Below the pieces are notes generated by a model that was not told where the DNA came from, searched no databases, and worked only from the letters and a program-made list of their open reading frames with translations. The position numbers and the translations under genes were made by a program. Source: Blattamonas nauphoetae (taxonomy: Eukaryota > Preaxostyla > Oxymonadida). Taken from it: a stretch of DNA of 64,000 nt. The stretch is taken from positions 186,001-250,000 of the forward strand of contig JARBJD010000051.1 of assembly GCA_033064195.1 (NCBI GenBank), in the 5' to 3' direction. Positions 41,701 to 54,130 of the stretch are shown in pieces (within the stretch, counting starts at the first letter, position 1; the number at the start of each line of letters is the position of its first letter).

Positions 41701-43095
41701 CGTCCCGAGCTTGTGTTGGGGTGGTCATTTGAGTTTGATGATGTGTTTGAGCAACTTCTGATTCAACTGGAATCTGTTCGACAGGTTTGTCTGATGGATA
41801 TTTCCCGCTACATGCAATTTTCAAGCGTGAAGAAAACTTAAGTGAGCTGATTGTGGATTGAGCGAGATTGTAATATTGAGCTCGGCTTGCTGGAGTTTGT
41901 GGGTGTGGAAGGTTGGGATTTATTGTATGAATGAAAAGAATCTGAGATGGAGGTGTGAGTGTATCCTTTAAGAAAAAGGTTAGTTTGGAATCTCGAAATG
42001 GAGCATGGGTGGTCGATTGAAGTGTTCTTGTGTCTGACATATCAGTTTGCCGATTCCGATGAGGGGAACAGACGTCAAGGAGAACAGATACAACAGCATT
42101 TTGAGCTTTTTTCTTGGTGAGAGTCGAAGTTTGGTCCAATGTTCCAGAACGATCTTCAAATTTCCCAAGATTGACGACATTGATCCTGCCTCGAATACCA
42201 CGCAGTTTAGCATGTCCTAAACCCATCATGATGATTCAAAGTTTGACATACCGGAAGCATCGAGTTCACGAACCTCGATTGAGCAGACTAACTGAGAATC
42301 TTCGACAGAACTACCTGCCTCTCTAAGTTTATCTAAAGTTTTTCCACCATCTTTCAATAGTAGAACAACATCATCAACTGTTGTCAGTTCCCGTATTGAT
42401 GCACCGAGTAACGTCATTCCACGATCTTTGTCTTCGACAATTCGAATCCCTGTTGACTGTCCCTTCTCAGATTGGGCATATGAAGTTTTCAAAGAAGGTG
42501 ATGGAGATCGAGCAAATTGTCCCGATTGGACTGCTTTTTGTGGGACTCTGAGTAAATCAACGACGTTGTCGGCAAAAAACTAAACCCGGACATTGAAAAC
42601 GAAAAAAGAGTATACTGCGATATATGAGGCAACAATTGCATAAGATGGCTTCTTTGACTGTGTGTGGGCGAGTGTGAGTAGGAGATCAAGGACAATTCGT
42701 GGAATTAGTCCAAGTTTAGTTTTGTTGTTCAAACTTCCTTGAAAAGTTGAGGTTCTACCAGATCCATTTGTTCCAAAACAAAACACCGTTGAGCATTTAC
42801 CTTCGAAAAGTGAAGGAACAAGAGGCTTCACGGAGTGTTGATAGAAAATGCCCTGGTTTTGTTCTGACGTCAGAGAATCGAAATCGAAACAAAGGCAGTA
42901 GTCATCTTCACGATTTGACTGAGTGTCTGATTGTATCTTATGGTGAACACGTTTTTGAGTCGATTCAACATCTGAATCTTGAAATGGAGTTGATTTAACG
43001 AAGAGTGAGTTGTTTCCATCATCAACAAGGAAATGTTCTTGATCATCCAATAATGGTGAGATTCGACCAATAACAGATAGAGATGAGGACTCCAT
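38798..43095 (-). CDS. kinesin-like protein with degenerate motor and coiled-coil tail
   Basis: Three exons, 43095-42616, 42579-42252 and 42216-38798, introns of 36 and 35 nt; they sum to 1,408 codons in one frame. Motor landmarks: FGTNGSGRTSTFQG in the P-loop place, ASYIAFFADNVVDLL (the VSYLEIYNE..DLL region), GRINVVNLGKFE in the switch II strand, PFRDSKLTFFLKDTL and STISSLKFSSRLK closing the motor. The P-loop Lys is Arg, switch II DLAGSE has become NLGKFE, and the switch I NxxSSRSH is not recognisable, so ATP hydrolysis may be lost. About residues 500-750 are strong coiled coil (EEQLRALETELEEKQ and similar), then Ser/Pro-rich and a second coil (about 1130-1200). Probably a cytoskeletal or flagellar microtubule-binding protein. 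Shares a 78-bp divergent promoter with the next gene. Confidence 0.75.
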
Positions 43096-43173
43096 TCGCC
43101 CCTATTTGGGGGAGAGATGATGGACAAATGTTTTTTAAGGGTCAATTCAAATTCGTTTCTTATCTCTGACGAT
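43096..43173. promoter_or_regulatory. 78-bp divergent intergenic region
   Basis: Separates the start codons of the kinesin-like gene (43095, minus) and the coiled-coil gene (43174, plus), so both promoters must lie here or in the coding ends. It contains CCCCTATTTGGGGG, a near-palindrome that could be a shared factor site. If the upstream Met at 43117 is used for the plus gene, the spacer shrinks to 21 bp. Confidence 0.4.
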
Positions 43174-46100
43174 ATGTCTTCTGAATTTGGAAGGCGAACA
43201 GTCGCTCCTCAACGAAGGAACACTGTCCTGCAAAACAATCCGATGGTATCCAGAAATCAACCGCAAGCCACCATCCCAAAGCCATCAAGGTTTGTGACGT
43301 GTTTTTTGTGATTCTATTCGTTTTATTAGCATTCCATCTTTACAACCAAAATCAAAACCAATCCGTGTGATGCTTCAGGAGTCAATGGACAAAAACACAG
43401 AATTACAGGTCCGAATTCACACCATTCATTATTTTGATTCTTGCACCGCTTCAGGCATCTATTGACGAGCTTTCAAACACCATTCATGAAAAAGAGGCTG
43501 CCTTTAATCAACTTCAGCAGGAATATGATGAATACAAACAAATTCGTGAAGAAACAATCAACACTCAGAATGGTATTCAATGCACTATCATTATTTCCCT
43601 TCAGAAACTATTCAAGCTCTCCAAAAGAGAGTTAAGGATCTCGAAGATCTGGGAAATTTCCAGAAACAACTGTATGAAACTGAACTTGAGAAGAATGAGC
43701 TCCTCTCAAAGAAATTGGCATCTTTTGGATACTGCCCAGGTATGCATGAATAATATCATTTTATTTCATCTAGTTACTCTTGAGGATATGAGACAAGACG
43801 TGAAACAGTTAGATCTTGAATTTGAAGAGCTAATGGTTTGTTTCTTTGTCGATTGTCATTTTCAACAGCAACAAACTGCTTCGATTGGAAATGGATACGC
43901 AGCCATAACAAGAGATCTTCAAGATTTGTCTGAACAGACCAATAGACTCATCAATGACGACGGTCCATTCCCCCATGTTCCATACGAACAGGTCTCTCAG
44001 ACGGAGCTTCTCTTCCAAAAAGAAATGCTTCAAAAGCTTGAAATTGAAAGGAGTGAACTTGAGACCCAAAGGCTTGCTCTGTCACAAGAGTCGAATAATG
44101 TCGAACAAATGAGGATTCAATACGAAGAACTCTTAAAGGTCACGAACGAAGCACAGCTCGCTTCAGAGAATATGCGGAACATGCTGATTCAAGAAAAAGA
44201 AGTGTTTGAACAAGAACACGTCAATTTCCAACAACAAATCCAACTGTTTGAAGGAGAGAAACAACAATTCATCTCTGAGAATGAAGCGAAGAAGCAACTT
44301 GAGGCAGAGTTGATGAAGCAAGCAGAGGAAAACAACCAAACACTCGAACGGGAGATGGCACGTCTTGCTGCTGAAGAACAGCGTCTGAAGGAAGAACAGG
44401 AGAAGGTTATCTCTTCTGCAGAGGAGAAGAGAAAAGAAATGGAACAGGAATGGTTGAGGCTCCAAACTGAGGAGGAGCGTTTGAACTCTGAACGGGCGAC
44501 TCTTCAACAAGAAATGGAGAACACACGCAAGACAATCGAAGAACAACAGATGCAAGCGAAAACAGAAGGGGATCAGATGCTGATGGAAGTTGAGAGGTCG
44601 AAGCTGGAAGCAGAAACAGAGAAGAGCAAACTGGAACAACAGAAGGCTGCACTTGAGGCTGAAGCAGAACGTCTTCAACAAGCTCAAGAGAATGCAAGAA
44701 AAGAACAGGAAGAACTGAGACTTGTCATGGAACAAGAAAAAGCAATATTCGAAGAGAATGCACTGAAGGCCAAGGAGGAACAGGAGCACCTCATGAGACA
44801 AATTGATGAAGAGAGAAACAAACTCGAACAAGAAAGACTCAAAATGGCTGAAGAGATGGAGAAACTCAAAATGGCTCAAGATCAGTTGCATATGGAAGGC
44901 GAGGAACGAGTGCGATTGGAACAAGAACACGCCCGTCTCGAAGACGAAAAGATGAAGAGAGAAATCCAGATAGCCATGGAAGAAATGGAAAATGAACGAA
45001 ATCGAATTGCACAGGAGAAGAACTTCATTGAACAAGAAGCTCTGAGAGTGAGGAACGAACAAGATCAGATTCAAGTTGAAATAAATGAACAACGGAACCG
45101 AATTGAACTGGAAAGAGAACAACTCACAAACGAAAACGAACAACTAAAAGAAATGCAAAACAAGATTCGCGAAGAAGAGGAACGTGTGGCGAAGAAAATG
45201 GCGGAAGAAGAAGCAAAATGGATGACTCTGAATTCTGAAAGGGCAATGAGAGAGGAGGAAGAGAAACAAAGGAATGAGGAAGAGAAGAGGTTGAGAGAAG
45301 AAGAGGATTTGAGACTGAAGGAGGAGTGGACTCGGTTGGAACAAGAAAAGGTGAAGCTTCAAGAAGAAGCACTTGCTCTGAAAGAAGAACAGGAAAGATT
45401 CAGAGAAATGGATGAAAAAATGAGAAAGGATCAGGAGGAGAGAATGAGGAAGGAAGAAGAAGAACGAAGGAAAATGGAGGAAGAAGCCGAATTGTTTGCT
45501 CAAGCTGAAGAAGAAAGAGTGCGAAGGGAAGAAGAAGAACGCGTCGAAAGAGAGAGAATTGAAGAAGAGAACCGACAAAGAATCGAAATTGAGCGTTTGC
45601 AGAGAGAAGAAGAGGAGAGAATTCGAAAGGAGGAGGAAGAGAAATTGAGAATCGAAGAGGAAGCAAGACTTAAACAGGAATGGTCTCGCTTGGAGGAAGA
45701 AAAAAATAGGATTGAACAAGAACGGATGAGATTGGAAGAAGAGGAAAAGCTGAGAATGGAACAAGAACGAATGAGATTGGAAGAAGAGGAAAAGATGAGA
45801 ATGGAACAAGAACGAATGAGACTGGAAGAAGAGGAAAAGCTGAGAATGGAACAAGAACGAATGAGACTGGAAGAAGAGGAAAAGCTGAGAATGGAACAAG
45901 AACGAATGAGATTGGAAGAAGAGGAAAAGATGAGAATGGAACAAGAACGAATGAGACTGGAAGAAGAGGAAAAGCTGAGAATGGAACAAGAACGAATGAG
46001 ACTGGAAGAAGAGGAGAAGATGAGAATGGAACAAGAACGAATGAGACTGGAAGAGGAAGAGAAAATGAGAATGGAACAAGAACGGATGAGACTGGAAGAA

Positions 46101-47039
46101 GAGGAGAAGATGAGAATGGAACAAGAACGAATGAGACTGGAAGAAGAGGAGAAGATGAGAATGGAACAAGAACGAATGAGACTGGAAGAAGAGGAGAAGA
46201 TGAGAATGGAACAAGAACGAATGAGACTGGAAGAGGAGGAGAAGATGAGAATGGAACAAGAACGGATGAGACTGGAAGAAGAGGAGAAGATGAGAATGGA
46301 ACAAGAACGAATGAGACTGGAAGAGGAGGAGAAGATGAGAATGGAACAAGAACGGATGAGACTGGAAGAAGAGGAGAAGATGAGAATGGAACAAGAACGA
46401 ATGAGACTGGAAGAGGAGGAGAAGATGAGAATGGAACACCTCAACTCCACGACTTCACCTGAGGAAGGAAAAATCACTTCTCCACAAGAAGAGCCCAACA
46501 TCACTCCAACCGCGCATCGCATCTCTGTTTCAGTTCAACTTGAATTCTTGAGCCCACCCAAAAACGAGACAGAGGAACAATTCCTCAGGTCAGTTCGCAA
46601 GTCAAAACGTGGTGATTACGATGGCGAATTCTACACACCACAGACCGCCGAGAAACGAATGAATCTGGCCAATTGTCAGGACTCTCTCTTGATCGACGCA
46701 CTTGCCTCCACACACACCCCTCTTGTTCAGAGTAGATACATTGGTTCTGGCGATGAACTCACCGCACTTCTCGAACAAACTCCTGTTGGGCATCTCACAA
46801 CTCCTTCGACATTCCGGCAATCACCTCTGGTTGACTGCAGCGAGCTCCCCAACCCGTTTCTTCTGAATATGGACGTCCCGTTCGTGCCAACTATGTATCT
46901 TGGAACTCCTCTCTTCTCGACAGGACAGAAAACACCAGTTGTTGCTTTCCCAACTTCTCCAATGGTCAGACCAGAAACAAAAACGCATTTCTCTCCACTG
47001 AAGCTAGACAATCTTTCTTTTAATGGGGAGGAGAAATAA
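43174..47039 (+). CDS. long coiled-coil protein with 15-residue tandem repeats
   Basis: First exon starts MSSEFGRRTVAPQ (an upstream Met at 43117 is in frame). Five introns of about 30-50 nt precede the long last exon, each restoring a heptad-rich frame (e.g. ends TELQ, next ASIDELSNTIHEKE; FEELM, next QQTASIGNG). Apart from a Ser/Pro-containing N terminus and about 200 C-terminal residues the protein is one continuous Glu/Lys/Arg/Gln coiled coil. Residues of the unit EQERMRLEEEEKMRM are repeated 16 times. The C terminus has proline-containing segments such as LEQTPVGHLTTPSTF. A structural role in the flagellar or cortical cytoskeleton is likely but the family is not identifiable. Converges with the karyopherin gene 56 bp downstream. 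Confidence 0.75.
45714..46433 (+). repeat. 16 x 45-bp coding minisatellite
   Basis: Exactly 720 bp, 16 units of 45 bp, each coding EQERMRLEEEEK(M/L)RM. Early units alternate Leu and Met at position 13, later units are nearly identical, so the array is being homogenised from its 3' side. The unit is 15 residues, one more than two heptads, so the coiled-coil register drifts by one residue per unit. Confidence 0.95.
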
Positions 47040-47095
47040 TCATCTCACTCATTGCTACCTTTCAACTGTTTTCTTTAAACACAGGGCTAACACTT

Positions 47096-50000
47096 TCATC
47101 CTCTCTTCGTCCGAAATGACTTGGCTGTCAGCAAAATCTCGCCAAGAATGCCTTCCATCACCGATCGACTGACAGCAGTCAAATCAAATGGAGGTGTCTC
47201 ACCAGACGTATTCTTCGCAATGTACGAAGAGAGATAGTCAACATCCCCCAACCCCAACAAGCACCACGGAACAACCTCAAAGCCCCACAAGTTGTTGAGT
47301 TCGGAGGAGAGGAGCCCGAGCCCGTCTTTTTCGGAGAAGATCATGATGATGTCTGAGAGGAGAGTGCGGATTTTGTTTCGGGAGGGACTGAATTCATCGA
47401 TGAGGTACATGCAGAGGAGGGTGCAGACGAGGAACTTGTTGAACCAGAGTTGGTTGTCCGTTGCGATGGGGTTGGAGTAGAGGCGGTGGCCATAAATAAG
47501 ATTGTTGATGAGTGAAATGGATTTGTCGATGATCTCGGATGATGGTGGAGAAAGACGGGATGGTGTCGGAAGTTGGGCTTCAGTGAAGAACGAGTCTGGA
47601 AAAGGTCGACTGGAAGAGAGTTCCGGTGGAATGAGGTGGATTGGGATGGCGCCGATTGGGTTGAGAAGAGTGAGAATGGTGATGAGTGTTCTGCTGAGAG
47701 TTGGGAGAGGGATGCGAGAGAAATGTCGCTCAAGAACTCTGCTCATGGCATCCACCAGTCCCTCACACTGTCTCGATGTTGTGCTCAGCCACTGATGGAG
47801 TTTTTGATTTGGTGTGACGACAGCTTCGCACTGGGCTTGGATGCAGCTGTCGAGATAAACAGAAGTGAGAAGGAGCGTGGCACTCAGAAGAGAGATGGAG
47901 ACAGGATTGTCTGGATTGTTAGAATTGGCATAGGCAGGGGAATCCAGCGTGTTCAGGAGAATTTGGGTGAGTGATGGGATTGTCTCTCCGTCGACAAGAA
48001 GGTTCGCTTGGATCTGTTTCACTGCTGCATCGTTTATCCCATTCTCTGTCACTCCAACTGAGCCAGCGAGGAAGAGCAGAAGTGATGTGATGATATCAGA
48101 CCCGATGTGTTCGCCAAAAGTGGAGAGAACACTTCCCAACACAGTTGAGAGGACAACTGCGAAGGACGGAAGTTCTGCAAAGAACGACTGTTGAGCAAAC
48201 CAGAACGAAAACAATCCACAAAGTGGGCCGAGTTGTGGAGAAACGATTTGGTCGAAGACAGCCTGGCGAAGTTGCCCAGATTGTTGATAGAAGATCTTGG
48301 AGAGGATCACAAGAACCGCAAGAGAATCCACAAGATTAATTTCGATCGATTGAGAGAGGGGCTGAGGCGTGTCTGCGAAGAATTGGGAGAAATATGAAGC
48401 CACGATTTGATAATTGGAGTTTGGTTTTTGTGTTTCAAGACGAATCCAATCGAGGTGTGCTGATGCTGCTTGTGAAAGAACTTCCAATGATGAGGATCCA
48501 ATCAAGAGCGACATGACATCAAAAGTAACGAGAGCAGGAGCGATGATAGACTGGATGTTGTTCACTCTTTGTTCCAGAGAAAGGGAATTGTTGGAGAAGA
48601 TCGAAGAACGAGGATGAAGAATGAGGGATGTCAGGCTGAGGTTGAGCATTGAATGACGGAACGGAAAAAGGGGATGAAGAGATGGGATGGTTGCATCATT
48701 CGGAATTGAGAAGAGAATCGAGAGGGGGGTCTGAATTGTGGTGATGAAGGATTGCCGTGATGTTAAAGTTGGCAATCGATGAATCTGGATCAGACTCGAA
48801 AGAAGAGAAACTGAACGAGACAGAATCGGTGAGAGGAGATGAGCCGAAAATTCAGTGATCTGTTGAGTGTTTTCATCAGCGTTGGAGGCTTGCTGGATGG
48901 GAAGTTGAAGCTGATTTCCGAGCGAGATGAAAGACAATGAAAGTTCAACGGCCCTGTCCACCATCCCAACTGCGTCAAAACTCGCCTGTCCCACACTCTC
49001 CACTTTGGCGATCCTCGTCGCAATCAATGAGCCGGCAAATGTGCTCAATGCGGTCATGCACTGACAGGCAGCTTCCACAAGTGTTGACAACACCCGCACA
49101 GGAGTGACTTGACTCGACACGTCCAGAAGATTGAGTGAAAGTTGACCCCCGAAGAGATCTCGCATCATTGTGGATAGAATATCACCAAATAGACGAGCGA
49201 ATGTTGTGAGAAGCTCAAAAAGAGTTGAGTGGGCCTGAGCAGCAGCCATGGCGAATGTTTCAGGCGAATCGATTGGTGAGTCGACGGTGGGAGGAAGTGG
49301 GGCATCAAATTCGTGCTGTGTCTGTCCAGCCAAGAGCGGATGAAGGGCAATGCCGAGAGAGTCTGTCAGTGTGAAGGCATACGTGCAGTCACAAAGAGTG
49401 GAAAACAAGTCGAGCATCGAAGTCTTGTCTGATTGGGTGATGACAAAAAAGGGAAGTGAGAGAGGAGATTGGGCTTGTGTGGGGAGTTGATGGAGTTCAG
49501 ACAACTTTTGTCCTGTAATGTTCAGAAGCTGTGTAATTGACGACTCAATTTGACCAAAAAACACGCGTGGTGAAAGAGATAAACACGAAAAAAGAGGGTC
49601 GATTGATGCTTTTGAGAAAGAGATCCAATTCGACGGTGTTTTGTCTTTGATATCGAAAATTGAATTGTGAAGGGTGGTGTCTGATTGGGGGAGTGAGGTG
49701 GCAAGTCGTCGAGGGAGGGAATCTCGTCCAACGGTGCCTTCACGAGGCGGAACAAAAAGTGGGAAAAGTCGGATATCTGAAAGTTTTGATGTGTTATCAT
49801 CTCCGTCCAGATGATTGTTGATCAAAAATGTAATAATGGTGGGATTCGCAAGGAATGTAGGGGCAGTTAAAGAGTTCTGTGCGAGTGGGAGGAGAACACT
49901 GGCAAATTGATGGAGATAAGCGAGTGTTGTCCGATCGTCAGATGAAGTATCGGAAAGATAGTTCTCTTTGGTATCACTTAATGAGGAAAATATTGAGTCA

Positions 50001-51648
50001 AAACATTCAATAACCAGTTTATATTCTCTTGGAGAAAAAGTGTTGGTGATTGATAGATGTGGCAGGACGGACGGAACAGTCGCTGTGATAGGTGAAGATT
50101 GTGACTGAAAAATTGTGGTCCCAACGGGAACTAAATGACCGCAGAATTGAGCCGTAAGATCGACCATTCGTGTGATGAACTGGTTGACGATAACTAAAGG
50201 AAAATACATTCTAAAAAATGAAAGGTCAAACTATTCACCATAGATGGATCCTGTTCGTCGATTTTGATTTGGGTTTCACAAAATGCTCCGATCATATAGA
50301 AGAATCTTGAGAAGAATCCTTCCGTCAGGATGTGAGCATATTGCTTGGCAAATTCAAGGAGAGGACAGACAAAAGAGGCAAAGAGGAGGTCAACGTTGGT
50401 ATTTTTGGCAAGGTCTGCAACAAGTTCGAGTGTTAAAAGTGATATAGAATATGGCGAGTCAGGGTTAGAAGACAGAAGGAGGTCATCAATCGAAATAGGT
50501 TGAGGAGTAGGAACTGGGGAATCTGGTAAAGGTGGAAGGTATCGCAACTCGGAGGGAAAGACCATTGTGGCAAATGGCAGAGCCGCGAGAACAGCATCGT
50601 TCACAGGGAGCTTGTAGAGGGTGAAAGGAACGATCAATCTGAGAGTCGCACGAATAGTCTGAAGTGCTGCAAAAACGAGACGGACAATCATTGAAGGAGC
50701 CCCGGTTGTTGGATCATTTGGAGAAGATTGGTTGAAGAAATTGCAGAATGGAACAATGAAAGGATGATCAGGTGGATTTTCTCCACGCTAAACAACGAGA
50801 GAAAGCAGAGGAGAACGTGATGGTGAGAATGGATGACAAACCAGTGTGATAGAGAATGAGTTGAGGATTTGATGGACAAAACCCAGTATCTTGATGTAAT
50901 CCTGTTGTTTGTCGCCTTTTAATAACAGCTGTTTGAACCATGAGCGCTTGTCGGAAGAGAGTGAGGTATTTTTTGTGTTTGACACTTCTTCTAGAAACGT
51001 CGAGAAGAGTGACAAAGAAACGATGGCTCCACATGGAGATTGGAGAATGTTGGCCATATCCGAAACCTCACCTTGCTTGGAATTTCTGTATGAGGGGCAT
51101 GATTGTGTTATAAGATTCGTGAGATTCACAAAGAATGAAGCGTCAAAGTCTGGATAGTCCAGTTTCGAGACATCCACAAGTGTCTACCACGAAAAGGTCA
51201 GGAGAGAAACAAGTTATGTGTGTAAATATATGCAAACTTGAACTGCCATCGAAAAAAATGATGCAGAAATCACAGAAGGTCCAGAAATTGAAGATTGAAC
51301 AAACTGCCATAAGAACCCTCGAATGGCAACTTGCTCCTGACTCGATACTGTCATCCAATGCAAACGAACAAATTGTCCGAGACAAGTGAGACAGAATTGT
51401 TGGAGAGGGAATATCTCAGAGTCTGTTAGTCGTTGAAGAACTGCGAGACATATCTCCCAGTTGTTTGAGTTTCTGAAACTGGTCAATGTCGAATCCAGCT
51501 CCTTCATGTCTCCATCATTGGCATTGAACCTGTTGAACGTGGTGCTGAGTTGTGACACCTGTTCCTCGAGAGACATTTTTGGTGTGCCACAATTCCTTTT
51601 CTCCGGAGTCAAAAGCAGAAGCTCTGATTTAAATGTGTTAGAAGACAT
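47096..51648 (-). CDS. importin-beta superfamily karyopherin, exportin-4/7-like
   Basis: Large alpha-helical HEAT-type protein. First exon starts at 51648 (MSSNTFKSELLLL) and carries a typical exportin N terminus: WEICLAVLQRL, LQQFCLTCLGQFV, SSQEQVAIRGFLWQFV. Next exons 51180-50780 (KLDYPDFDASFFVNLTNLI, GDKQQDYIKILGFV), 50691-50250, then a long exon to 47096. The last junction works as AAT A / GTTTGA...CCTTTAG / TTATCG (36-nt intron), giving VNIIVNQFITRMVDL. About 1,400 residues in all. Members move proteins or RNA through nuclear pores under Ran-GTP control. Exportin-4 or exportin-7 relatives seem closest from the N-terminal layout, but I cannot separate them from other karyopherins by eye. 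The region 51649-52021 upstream has no gene that I can support. Confidence 0.55.
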
Positions 51649-52021
51649 GTGAGTACTCTGAAAAATGAGTTGAGGAAGTGTTAAAAAGTGTGTGCAACTC
51701 GAAAAGTGGTTCGCATTGCCATCTCAACCTATTCGGTGGTCTTAGACAAACACGAACACTTGAATGATACGCCGCAGTTTAAATGGGAGATACGTTTCAC
51801 TCGGTTCCGATTTGGCAGAGTTGTGAGAAGGTCTACTGAGAAGGTGAGATTGGATTCGACATTATTCTTTCAGATTCAATTTGCAGTTGAACGTGACATA
51901 GCAACCGAGATCTCACACATCAAAGAAGTAATGTCTTTCGATCGACTCTTCAATTCGGTTTTTTGTTGATTCGCCATGATATCAAGGAGATATTTCCCCA
52001 AATCATTCCGACAGAGCCGCA

Positions 52022-53466
52022 TCACGTTATTCTCTCTAGAATGGGGAAAGATAGCATCAAAAGATGTGGAGAAGGAAGAAGATACTTGAATAGTCTGGTG
52101 ATTTTCTTAATGGGAGTATTGTATTGCTTTTGAAGAGGAGTATCTTGCGGGCAGATTTCTGAGCAATTCAATTTGTTGGCATCTCGAAATTGACAAAAGA
52201 TGTCAAGAAGAGATAGAAATAGATGAGAATCGTAGCTGTTGTCCATGATTGATGGTTTCATAAGGATTGCGTCAAGGAGGGCGACGAGAATGGGAATATT
52301 ATCGCTACAATGCACAGAACGATGAAAAATGACAAAAAAATGAGTGATACAATGACTCTGCTGTGCTAAGGACGAGTCTGTCATATGAGAGTCGATATTT
52401 CTCATTCTTTTCGGCAAGTTCGCTTTTGATCTCATTGTCGAGAGAGTCTAGTTTCTTCTTCAGCACTGCAATCTGTTTTTCCTTTTGTTGAACTTGGAGG
52501 AGTTTTCTTTTCTCAAATTCATCATTTTCAGCTTTGAGTTTCGCCAAGAGATCGAGTCTTTGTTGTCGTTGCTTCATTTTCTCGTCGGATTCACTCTGCG
52601 CTTTTTGGATCTGTTCTTTTCGCTTTGCGGCACGAATTTTCTCACCATCCAACACAGTCGATGATTGTGTCAACATCAACGATTCGAGAATCGCCTTTCG
52701 AGAATCAGGGGCTGTTTTAATGGAAAGAAGAATCTTTGAGGTGTAGCCATCATGGAGGAGTGATTGCCGAAGCAGTTGGTTTGTATGGACAAGTGATAAA
52801 ATTGTGCGGTGAGCAATTAAGAAGTTTTGTTCAGAATTGGACTGATGGCGAAAATGGGACAAAACGAGAAAAGAAGACTTTCAAGAGGAGAATAGTATTG
52901 TCGAGGAGAGGGAGAAGACGAGAGGAGGTGTCACAATTGGAATAGATGTACAGATGTTGAAGGAGGTGAAAGGCGAGCCTCTGAAAAGAAAAGGTTGAAA
53001 TTGTAAAAAGATGATTGCAGTGAGAGAAGAGGGAAAGAAAGGAAGCTTTGTTTGTTGATCAATAGATAGAAAAAGAATCACAAGAAAAAGTGGTCAACAG
53101 ACAACAAGTGATTGTTGTTCACTTCTCAAAATAACAGTTGCTATGGCTGTGAAGCAATCTTTTTCTGAGAGAAGGGCATGAGCCATGGGATCTGTGAGAC
53201 ATTGGATGGCGATGGAGAATAATCAAACCATTGACAAGTGTGAGACAAATGTTTATCAATAGCTTTGAAGTTACTGGGGAATCCATGTTGATGAATTGCT
53301 TCATGAGGAGGTCCAACTGTGTTCTCTACGGTTCATATGAAAGGGATTGGTGTGAAATGTCGAGTATGAGATCGTGCCAACAAATGCATACAGATGTCCG
53401 AAAACACACAAATTGACGGTCACTGAAGGTGATTGTTTGAGATTCCTCTTCACTGCGGCCGTCCAT
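52022..53466 (-). CDS. armadillo-like / coiled-coil protein
   Basis: Not assigned to a family. Candidate start MDGRSEEESQ at 53466. Clear exons follow: LLMKQFINMDSPVTSKLLINI...TLVN joined by GTTTGAT...CTCACAG to DPMAHALLSEKDCF and TAIATVILRSEQQ; RLAFHLLQHLYIYSN...LLPLLDNTILLLK; SNSEQNFLIAHRTILSLV...ILLSIKTAPDSRKAILESL; then a basic coiled coil (KRKEQIQKAQSESDEKMKQ, LDSLDNEIKSELAEK); and a last exon, PILVALLDAILMKP...LLMLSFPILERIT, stop at 52022. The paired-helix pattern is armadillo/HEAT-like. The join between the first exon and LLMKQ is not resolved. Confidence 0.5.
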
Positions 53467-53819
53467 TGAAGTCAGAGTTCGAAAGCAATTCTGCTAATGG
53501 GGAAGATCAAACTCTTACGCTCAATCTGGAAACTCTTTTCTCAATGCCCAACCTTTTTGTTCAATTGCCCTTCTTGAACTGACTTCTTCGAAATGGCTTC
53601 TCATGTATGTTGAAATCCCTCACATTTGTCGTTTTATTTGATTCACTTTTATCGCCACACTACCGAGCCGGTGAATGCTTTCATCTTGCTGTATCATCAG
53701 CTTTTGATATGTTGCGTAGATTCTATTCCATTATTCTATTTATCCTTTGTTTTTCCTTGTCATATGGTAATTATCGTCTTCTCATTCAACACTCTTATCG
53801 TCTCATTCTTTAGTTCTAT

Positions 53820-54126
53820 TCTGATCTATCTGTTGATTATTGCCCTCGGTGTCGTCATCATTTCTCTGATGCTCGTTCTTCAACAGTATTTTTCGCCAAA
53901 TCATGTTCCTCGTAATGTTATCACTCACTTTCTTTCACCTGTCTTTTCACAACACAACTTCATATCTCTCGTTTTGTCAATCCAATATGAAACACTTTCG
54001 AGTGTTTTTGATGCCAGGGTGATCCGTACGTGTGAGAATTTGCTCAGAGAGAGACTCAACCTGTTGTCCGATCTCATCATGGGTCAACCAAAACTGTTTC
54101 TCTTTATTTTCGGTATCTACCGACAT
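53820..54126 (-). CDS. possible small acidic protein
   Basis: Starts MSVDTENKEKQFWLTHDEIG and continues helix-like (QQVESLSEQILTR). A donor GTACGG follows. A later exon-like frame gives IWRKILLKNEHQ and NNQQIDQNRTKE before a stop near 53816. The start lies 4 bp from the start of the plus-strand gene at 54131, so the two starts cannot both have ordinary 5' leaders. On the plus strand 53467-54130 also shows exon-like pieces (e.g. SANGEDQTLTLNLETLF near 53490; DYCPRCRHHFSDARS near 53840), so this stretch is not resolved. Confidence 0.3.
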
Positions 54127-54130
54127 CTTA

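Noticed and set aside
45144-46522. Two long minus-strand open frames (431 and 340 codons) opposite the coiled-coil gene
   Set aside because: They are mirror products of the 45-bp repeats, which lack stops in several frames. Their Ser/Phe-rich repeats have no independent support.
51688-51969. 93-codon plus frame between the karyopherin and the armadillo-like gene
   Set aside because: No recognisable content, atypical composition, and no splice partners found.
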